From UBA7374 sp049890275 (GTDB lineage Bacteria > Verrucomicrobiota > Verrucomicrobiia > Opitutales > Coraliomargaritaceae): a stretch of DNA of 64,000 nucleotides. The translations under genes were made by a program, and so were the position numbers. The notes beneath the pieces were generated by a model, which was not told the origin of the DNA, did not search any database, and saw only the letters and a program-made list of their open reading frames with translations. The DNA lies in assembly GCA_049890275.1 (NCBI GenBank), contig JBMHBT010000012.1, forward strand, positions 1-64,000, read 5' to 3'. The stretch's first letter is position 1, and each line of letters opens with the position of its first letter. Shown one piece after another: positions 58,400-64,000 of this stretch.

Positions 58400-59809
58400 C
58401 TAGACGCTGTGGATGGCGTTGCCACCGACGGCGAGGGCGGCTTCTTTCATCGCTTCACTGAGTGTGGGGTGGGCGTGGATGGTGCGGCCGAGGTCTTCGG
58501 CGCTGCCGCCATATTCCATATGGCTGACGGCGGAGGCGATGAGTTCGGAGCCGCTTTTGGCGATGATCTGGACGCCGAGGAGGCGGTCAGTTGTCGCGTC
58601 GGCGATGACTTTGACAAATCCGTCGGTGGCATCGGTAGCGATGGCGCGTCCGTTGGCGGCAAAGTTGAATTTTCCGGATTTGGTTTCGATCTTTTGTTCT
58701 TTGGCGGCGGCTTCGGTGAGGCCGACGCTGGCGATTTCCGGCTCGGTATAGATGACGTTGGGAATGACGTCGTAGTTTACATGACCGGCTTGTCCGGCGA
58801 TGCATTCGATGCAGGCGACGCCTTCTTCTTCGGCTTTGTGGGCGAGCATGGGTCCGGCGATGACATCGCCGATGGCGTAGATGCCGGGGACGTTGGTCTG
58901 GAAGTGCTGGTTGACCGGGATGCGTCCTTTTTCGTCGGTTTCGAGTCCGGCTTTTTCGAGCCCGAGTCCTTCGGTGAAGGGCTTGCGGCCGACGGCAACG
59001 AGAACTTTATCGGCTTCGATCTCGATGGCTTCGCCTTTTTTGTTTTCGGCCTGGAGATAGGTTTTTCCGGCGTCCTTTTTGAGGCCGGTTACTTTTGTGC
59101 CGAGGTGGAAGTTAAGATTCTGTTTTTTGAAGAGGCGCTCGGCCATCTTGGAGACGTCTTTGTCGAAGGTGGGGGCGATGACGGGGAGGAATTCGACGAC
59201 GTCGACCTGTGCGCCGAGGCGGGCCCAGACGGAGCCGAGTTCGAGGCCAATGGCTCCGGCGCCGACGACGACGAGCCGCTCGGGAATTGTATCGAAGGCG
59301 ATGGCTTGGGTGCTGCTGACGACGGTTTCACCATCGAAGGGCAGGAAGGGGAGCTCAACCGGCACGGAGCCGGTCGCGAGTACGATGTGCTTGGCTTCGA
59401 GGAGGGATTCTCCGGCGTCTCCGGAGACGCGGACTTTGCCTTGGCCTTCGAGCATACCGAGTCCTTGCAGGACGGTTACCTTGTTGGCCTTCATGAGCTG
59501 GGCGACGCCACCGCAGAGTTGGCTGACGGTGCGTTCTTTGCGGGCCATGAGTTTGCCGATATCGACGGAGAGGTTGGTCAGGTCGATGCCGTGATCGGCG
59601 GCACCATGACCGGCAAAGTGAAACATCTCGGTGGAGTGGAGGAGTGCCTTGCTGGGAATGCAGCCGACGTTGAGGCAAGTGCCGCCGAGGGTTTTGTCTT
59701 TTTCGACGAGGGCGGTTTTGAAGCCGAGTTGGGCAGCGCGAATGGCGGCGACGTAACCGCCGGGGCCGGAGCCGAGGACGACGAGATCGAACTGGAGGGT
59801 TTCTGACAT
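58400..59809 (-). CDS. lpdA: Dihydrolipoyl dehydrogenase (E3)
   Basis: 469 residues. FAD-binding LVVLGSGPGGYVAAIRAAQLG, redox-active GGTCLNVGCIPSK, NAD-binding VVVGAGAIGLELGSVWARLG, and FAD site IYAIGDVIAGPMLAHKAEEEG. The dimer-interface HAHPTLSEAMKEAA near the C-terminus has the catalytic His-Glu pair. It reoxidises dihydrolipoyl groups of the E2 enzyme with NAD+. Third gene of sucA-sucB-lpdA, 23 bases after sucB. Because it is encoded with the 2-oxoglutarate enzymes it is likely their dedicated E3. Confidence 0.97.
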   Translation of the reverse strand: MSETLQFDLVVLGSGPGGYVAAIRAAQLGFKTALVEKDKTLGGTCLNVGCIPSKALLHSTEMFHFAGHGAADHGIDLTNLSVDIGKLMARKERTVSQLCGGVAQLMKANKVTVLQGLGMLEGQGKVRVSGDAGESLLEAKHIVLATGSVPVELPFLPFDGETVVSSTQAIAFDTIPERLVVVGAGAIGLELGSVWARLGAQVDVVEFLPVIAPTFDKDVSKMAERLFKKQNLNFHLGTKVTGLKKDAGKTYLQAENKKGEAIEIEADKVLVAVGRKPFTEGLGLEKAGLETDEKGRIPVNQHFQTNVPGIYAIGDVIAGPMLAHKAEEEGVACIECIAGQAGHVNYDVIPNVIYTEPEIASVGLTEAAAKEQKIETKSGKFNFAANGRAIATDATDGFVKVIADATTDRLLGVQIIAKSGSELIASAVSHMEYGGSAEDLGRTIHAHPTLSEAMKEAALAVGGNAIHSV

Positions 59810-59832
59810 AAGGCGTGCGTTTTCCGTTGAGC

Positions 59833-61125
59833 CTAGATGCCGAAGAGGAGGCGGGCGGGATCTTCGATGGCTTCTTTGACTTTGACGAGGAAGGTGACGG
59901 CTTCTTTGCCGTCGATCAGGCGGTGGTCGTAGCTGAGGGCGAGGTACATCATGGGTCGAGCGACGATTTCGCCGTCGCGAACGACGGGGCGCTGCTGGAT
60001 GTTGTGGAGTCCGAGGATGGCGGGTTGCGGGTAGTTGATGATCGGCGTGCTGAGCATGGATCCGTAGATGCCTCCGTTGGAGATGGTGAAGACGCCGCCT
60101 TCGAGGTCCTGGAACTGGATTTTGCCTTCGCGCGCGGCTTTGGCGTATCCGAGGATGTCCTGTTCAATTTGGGCAAAGTCTTTTTGGTCGCAGTCGCGAA
60201 TGACGGGTACCATGAGGCCTTTGTCGGTGCCGACGGCGACGCCGATGTCGAAGTAGTGTTGCTCGACGATTTCGTTGCCTTCAATGCGGGCGTTGACTTG
60301 CGGGACGGCCTGGAGCGCGTGGGTGACGGCTTTGGTGAAGAAAGTCATGAAGCCGAGTTTGATGCCGTGGCGTTCGACGAAGGCGTCTTGGTGGGTTTTG
60401 CGTAATTGCATGACCGCGCTCATGTCGACTTCGTTGAAGGTGGTGAGCATGGCGGACTGCTGGGTGGCGTTGACCAGGTGGTCAGCGATCTTGCGGCGCA
60501 GGGGGGTCATCTTGCGGCGGGTTTCGCGTCCGGTGGGTGCGGCTGCCGGTTTCGCTTGTGGTGCAGCTGCCTGGGCTGAGGCTGCGGGCGCATTTTCTGC
60601 GGCCTGGAGGATGTCGCCTTTGGTCACGCGTCCGTCTTTTCCACTACCGGGGATGGTGTTGACATCGACGCCGGTTTCGGCGGCGGCTTTGCGGGCGGCG
60701 GGGGAGAGTGTGTCCTGCGGGTTAACTTTGGCTGCAGGGATCGGTGCCGGTGTCGGGCTTTCGGCTGGTGCCGGTGTGCTGGCGACAGGAATTGGTTCAG
60801 GGGCAGGGGGCGTCGGCTCGGCTGGTTGTGTTTGGGCGGGAGCTTCCGGCTCGGCGGGTGCTTTGCTTTGCGCGGGGGCGGGTGCTCCTGCGGCGGCTTC
60901 AATGCGTGCGACGACTTGGCCAATTTCGACTTCTTCGTCGGCTTCGACGAGGATGTTGATGATTCCGGCGACTTCGGCGGTGGCTTCGGAGGTGATTTTA
61001 TCGGTTTCGAGTTCGAAGATGGATTGGCCTTCCTGGACGTGTTCGCCGTCCTTGACGTGCCAGGCGGCGAGGATGCCGCTGGTGATGGATTCGCCCATTG
61101 CGGGGATGATGACTTCGGTTGCCAT
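59833..61125 (-). CDS. sucB: 2-oxoglutarate dehydrogenase E2 (dihydrolipoyl succinyltransferase)
   Basis: 430 residues. N-terminal lipoyl domain ATEVIIPAMGESITSGILAA with the lipoylated Lys43 in ETDKITSE. It is followed by a long Ala/Pro linker (~80-140), a peripheral subunit-binding domain (SPAARKAAAETGVDVNTIPGSG) and a C-terminal catalytic domain. The latter has MTPLRRKIADHLVNATQQS, KLGFMTFFTKAVTHAL and the catalytic SYDHRLIDGKEAVTFL. It transfers succinyl groups to CoA. 42 bases after sucA. The family-typical length and catalytic H-x3-D are intact. Confidence 0.96.
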   Translation of the reverse strand: MATEVIIPAMGESITSGILAAWHVKDGEHVQEGQSIFELETDKITSEATAEVAGIINILVEADEEVEIGQVVARIEAAAGAPAPAQSKAPAEPEAPAQTQPAEPTPPAPEPIPVASTPAPAESPTPAPIPAAKVNPQDTLSPAARKAAAETGVDVNTIPGSGKDGRVTKGDILQAAENAPAASAQAAAPQAKPAAAPTGRETRRKMTPLRRKIADHLVNATQQSAMLTTFNEVDMSAVMQLRKTHQDAFVERHGIKLGFMTFFTKAVTHALQAVPQVNARIEGNEIVEQHYFDIGVAVGTDKGLMVPVIRDCDQKDFAQIEQDILGYAKAAREGKIQFQDLEGGVFTISNGGIYGSMLSTPIINYPQPAILGLHNIQQRPVVRDGEIVARPMMYLALSYDHRLIDGKEAVTFLVKVKEAIEDPARLLFGI

Positions 61126-61167
61126 AAGGTGTAGTACGTTTGGTTGAAAGGAGTGTGTGTCGCTTGC

Positions 61168-63909
61168 TTAATCGCTGACGTCGCCAAAGGCTCGAGCGAC
61201 GAGTTTGGCTTGGCGGATTTTGTGTTTGGCGAGGGATCCGACGGCGGGGCTGGCGGAGGCGCGGCGTCCGGCGTAGCGGGGAATGCGGCCGAGTTGTTCC
61301 GTGAGGCGGGGCATGAGGAAAGTCCAGGCGCCCATATTTTGGGGTTCTTCCTGACACCAGACGATTTCGGCGTCATCGGGGAATTTACTGACGATTTTCT
61401 TCAGTAGCTCGGTATTGAGCGGGTAGAGTTGTTCGACGCGGATGAGGGCAGTGTCTTTGATCTTGTTGGTCTCCCGGTAGGCTTTGAGGTCATAGTAGAC
61501 TTTACCGGAACAGAGGATGATGCGCTTGGTGTTTTTCTTCGTGACGGTCTTGTCGTCGATAATCGACCAGAATTCGCCTTCACTGAATTCGGCGACTTTA
61601 GAGATGCACTCCTTGTGGCGAAGGAGGCTCTTGGGGGACATGATGATGAGCGGTTTCTTGAATTCACGTTTCATCTGTCGACGGAGGACGTGAAAGAGCT
61701 GGGCCGGGGTGGTGAGGTTGCAGACCTGAATATTATTTTCGGCGCAGGCCTGGAGGAAGCGTTCGAGACGGGCAGAGGAGTGCTCGGGGCCCTGGCCTTC
61801 ATAGCCGTGGGGGAGGAGCATGACGATGCCGCTGAGGCGCCCCCATTTGGATTCGGAACTGGTGATGAACTGGTCGATGATGACCTGTGCTCCGTTGACG
61901 AAGTCGCCGAACTGGGCTTCCCAGATGCAGAGCATTTGGGGGAAGTCGAGGGAGTAGCCATAATCGAAGCCGAGGACGGCAGCTTCGGATAGAAGGGAGT
62001 TGTGAACGCAGAACATGGCCTGCTCGGGGGCGAGGTCGAGGAGGTTGGAGTAGCGTTCGCGGGTCTCGGTATCGTAGACGACGGCGTGGCGGTGGCTGAA
62101 GGTGCCGCGCTTGGAGTCCTGTCCGCTGATGCGCACAGGGGTACCGTCGAGGAGGAGGGTGCCGAAGGCGAGTGCTTCGCCCATGCCCCAGTCGATCCCG
62201 CTGTCTTCTTCGAAGGCTTTGCGCTTGGCCTTCATTTGGCGAAGGATCTTTTTGTTCACGTTGAAGCCTTCGGGGAACTCGGTGTGCTTCTTGACGATGT
62301 GGTGCAAGGTCTCGCGGGCGACCTTGGTTTCGTAGCCCTTGAAGTTGTAAGGCGGTTGCTGAATAGCGTTGGACTCGGAGAAAGGGTCGCTCGGTACGTT
62401 TTCTTCCGCTTTGACGGCTTCGAATGCTTTTTCGAGGCGTTGGCGGTAGGGGTCTTCGAGGGCCTGGATTTCTTCAGCGGTAAATTCGCCACTTTCGATC
62501 AACTTGGTGGCGAGGGTGCGCCCGACGGGCTTCATTTCCGCGATGGTCTTGTAGAGGACGGGTTGGGTAAAGGCGGGTTCGTCGGATTCGTTGTGTCCGT
62601 GTTTGCGCCAGCAGTACATGTCGATGACGACATCGCAGCCGAAGGTCTGGCGGTAGTCGAAGGCGGCTTCCATAGCTGCGATAACGGCGAAGGGGTCGTT
62701 GCCGTTGACGTGGAAAATGGGGGCTTCAACGATTTTGGCGACGTCGGTGCAGTAGCGACTGGAGCGTGCGTCGGTCGGGGTGGTGGTGAAACCGATCTGG
62801 TTGTTGACCACGATGTGGATGGTGCCGCCGGTGCGGTAGCCCTGGAGCTGGGAGAAGTTGAAGACTTCCGATACGACCCCCTGTCCGGCGATGGCAGCGT
62901 CTCCATGAATGAGAATGGGCAGTACGCGCTTGCGCTCTGTGTCGCCGATGATGCGTTGTCGGGCGCGGGCCTTACCTTCGACGACGGGGTCGACGGCTTC
63001 GAGGTGGCTGGGGTTGGCGGCGAGGCGGATCTCAACTTCGTGCCCGTCCTGCGTTTTCCGTTTGGTTTCAAAGCCGAGGTGGTATTTTACATCACCGTCT
63101 CCAAAGATGGTGTCGGGTGTGTAGTCTTCGGAGAATTCGCGCAGGATGTACTCAAAGGATTTACCGAGAAAGTTGGCCAATACGTTGAGGCGACCGCGGT
63201 GAGCCATACCCATGACGATTTCGTCGACCTGATTTTTACCGCAGCGCTCAAAAATGGAGTCGAGGCAGGCAATGAGAGTTTCTCCCCCTTCGAGAGAGAA
63301 GCGCTTTTGCCCGACGTAACGGGTTTGAAGAAAGTTTTCAAAGTCTTCTGCTTCGAGTATGGTACGGAGAATGCGGGCTTTTTGCTCTTTGCTAAAGCGG
63401 GGCACAAAGCACTCCGGTTCAATACGGGCCTGAATCCAGCGGCGTTTGGGTGTTTCCTGAATGTGGATGTATTCGCAACCGATGGTGTGGCAGTAGGTTT
63501 TTTCCAGGCGCTCGATGACCTCGCGCAGGCTCATTTCCACTCCGCCGAGGTAGTTGCCGGTATGAATTACCCGGTCGAGGTCTTCCTCAGTAAAGCCGAG
63601 TCGCTCCAGAGTCAGGCGCGGGTTGACCGGTGTTTCTTTGCTCAGCGGGTTGATCTTGGCAATGGTGTGCCCGATCGAGCGGTAGGCGTAGATCAAACCG
63701 ATGGCCCGGGCCTGCTTGGTTGCATCGCTTTCACTCTCCGAAGGGGCAACATCGCGGATGCCTCCGTTTTCCTCCGATGAAGCGAGCTCAAAACCTTCGA
63801 AAAAAGCGCGCCACTGGGGGTCTAGAGTATCCGGTTGGTGTAGCCAAATACTGTAATTCTGGTCAATGAGGTCCGCATTCCAGCGGCTCGCAAGGCTCGT
63901 TTGCTTCAT
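61168..63909 (-). CDS. sucA: 2-oxoglutarate dehydrogenase E1
   Basis: 913 residues, typical. N-terminal E1o motif DLIDQNYSIWLHQPDTLDPQW, then GMAHRGRLNVLANFLGKSFE. Thiamine diphosphate site GDAAIAGQGVVSEVFNFSQL with VVNNQIGFTT, then MYCWRKHGHNESDEPAFTQP, FSHRHAVVYD and LLPHGYEGQGPEHSSARLERFLQ. The C-terminal part has LYPLNTELLKKI and WCQEEPQNMGAW. It is the first enzyme of the complex that converts 2-oxoglutarate to succinyl-CoA. It heads the operon; the promoter lies in 63910-64000. Confidence 0.97.
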   Translation of the reverse strand: MKQTSLASRWNADLIDQNYSIWLHQPDTLDPQWRAFFEGFELASSEENGGIRDVAPSESESDATKQARAIGLIYAYRSIGHTIAKINPLSKETPVNPRLTLERLGFTEEDLDRVIHTGNYLGGVEMSLREVIERLEKTYCHTIGCEYIHIQETPKRRWIQARIEPECFVPRFSKEQKARILRTILEAEDFENFLQTRYVGQKRFSLEGGETLIACLDSIFERCGKNQVDEIVMGMAHRGRLNVLANFLGKSFEYILREFSEDYTPDTIFGDGDVKYHLGFETKRKTQDGHEVEIRLAANPSHLEAVDPVVEGKARARQRIIGDTERKRVLPILIHGDAAIAGQGVVSEVFNFSQLQGYRTGGTIHIVVNNQIGFTTTPTDARSSRYCTDVAKIVEAPIFHVNGNDPFAVIAAMEAAFDYRQTFGCDVVIDMYCWRKHGHNESDEPAFTQPVLYKTIAEMKPVGRTLATKLIESGEFTAEEIQALEDPYRQRLEKAFEAVKAEENVPSDPFSESNAIQQPPYNFKGYETKVARETLHHIVKKHTEFPEGFNVNKKILRQMKAKRKAFEEDSGIDWGMGEALAFGTLLLDGTPVRISGQDSKRGTFSHRHAVVYDTETRERYSNLLDLAPEQAMFCVHNSLLSEAAVLGFDYGYSLDFPQMLCIWEAQFGDFVNGAQVIIDQFITSSESKWGRLSGIVMLLPHGYEGQGPEHSSARLERFLQACAENNIQVCNLTTPAQLFHVLRRQMKREFKKPLIIMSPKSLLRHKECISKVAEFSEGEFWSIIDDKTVTKKNTKRIILCSGKVYYDLKAYRETNKIKDTALIRVEQLYPLNTELLKKIVSKFPDDAEIVWCQEEPQNMGAWTFLMPRLTEQLGRIPRYAGRRASASPAVGSLAKHKIRQAKLVARAFGDVSD

Positions 63910-63950
63910 ATCGAGGTAAATACAAAAAAATCTAGTTTAAGACCTGAACA

Positions 63951-63965
63951 GTACTTAAAAAGTAC
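63951..63965. promoter_or_regulatory. Short inverted repeat in the sucA leader
   Basis: GTACTT-AAA-AAGTAC, a 6 bp dyad about 45 bases in front of the sucA start in an AT-rich stretch. It could be a regulator site; no clear -10/-35 pair could be assigned before the window ends. Confidence 0.3.
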
Positions 63966-64000
63966 CATTATCAGCCGATAAGCAAGGCTAATATAGTGAA

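Noticed and set aside
58379..59806. 475-residue Gly/Phe/Asp-rich frame on the plus strand
   Set aside because: Antisense to lpdA; biased composition, no domain.
62002..63780. 592-residue frame on the plus strand
   Set aside because: Antisense to sucA; no recognisable motif.

Overview
The window looks like part of the chromosome of a marine, polysaccharide-degrading Verrucomicrobiota (Opitutae/Coraliomargarita-like; this placement is inference). The reasons are arrays of secreted sulfatases with DUF1080, ThuA and Tat-exported Gfo/Idh/MocA proteins, L-fucose/L-rhamnose catabolic genes including a fused aldolase-dehydrogenase, a TIGR03663-type membrane protein, and many genes without a clear Shine-Dalgarno site. 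No taxonomic marker that would settle the species was seen.

Layout. 1-2337: right end of an element integrated into a tRNA-Thr(UGU) gene. It carries a DUF4236-like protein (cut by the window edge), a lipoprotein and a small basic ORF enclosed by ~30 bp inverted repeats. The displaced tRNA 3' end (2338-2382) and its terminator mark the junction with host DNA. 2443-4554: nucleoside phosphorylase ppnP and a secreted InlB-like repeat/pentapeptide protein. 4726-12707: three secreted sulfatases and a very large secreted FAD oxidoreductase with carbohydrate-binding-like domains. 12691-18758: DUF2490 barrel, TSUP exporter and a molybdenum-cofactor cluster (moaA divergent from moeA-moaC-mobA-moaD-moaE-MOSC). 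18759-19278: an unassigned structured RNA candidate followed by the SRP RNA. 19279-24788: L-fucose locus (fucU, a nucleotidyltransferase-GHMP kinase fusion, fucI, divergent AraC regulator, 2-hydroxyacid dehydrogenase). 24811-27967: apbE, an Agl23-like membrane glycosyltransferase and a divergent GT2. 28064-34372: epimerase, DUF1080-ThuA fusion, ThuA, Gfo/Idh/MocA and a fourth sulfatase in one co-directional run. 34462-37108: DoxX-like, Gfo/Idh/MocA and discoidin lipoprotein operon. 37282-45270: methylpentose breakdown (DeoR regulator, rhaB-type kinase and mqo on the minus strand; aldolase/dehydrogenase, class II aldolase and mdh on the plus strand). 45563-63909: housekeeping genes (typA, hrpA, rpmB, BrkB-family, dus, GspF-like, menD, and a sucA-sucB-lpdA operon), plus a tiny Cys-rich secreted protein and several copies of a dispersed intergenic repeat.

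How the genes fit together (inference from families). Secreted sulfatases and oxidoreductase-type enzymes would desulfate and open sulfated algal glycans. FucU/FucI would feed L-fuculose to a RhaB-type kinase. The aldolases would split the 1-phosphate to DHAP and L-lactaldehyde, which the SDR domain would oxidise. Mqo, Mdh and the 2-oxoglutarate dehydrogenase complex take carbon onward. The DUF1080/ThuA/Gfo-Idh-MocA run suggests a periplasmic pathway through 3-keto sugars. No CRISPR array, phage structural gene or recognisable defence system was found. The most unusual items are the kinase-nucleotidyltransferase fusion in the fucose operon, the ncRNA candidate before the SRP RNA, the inverted-repeat module at the tRNA island edge, an hrpA frame with no ordinary start codon, and the intergenic repeat family.
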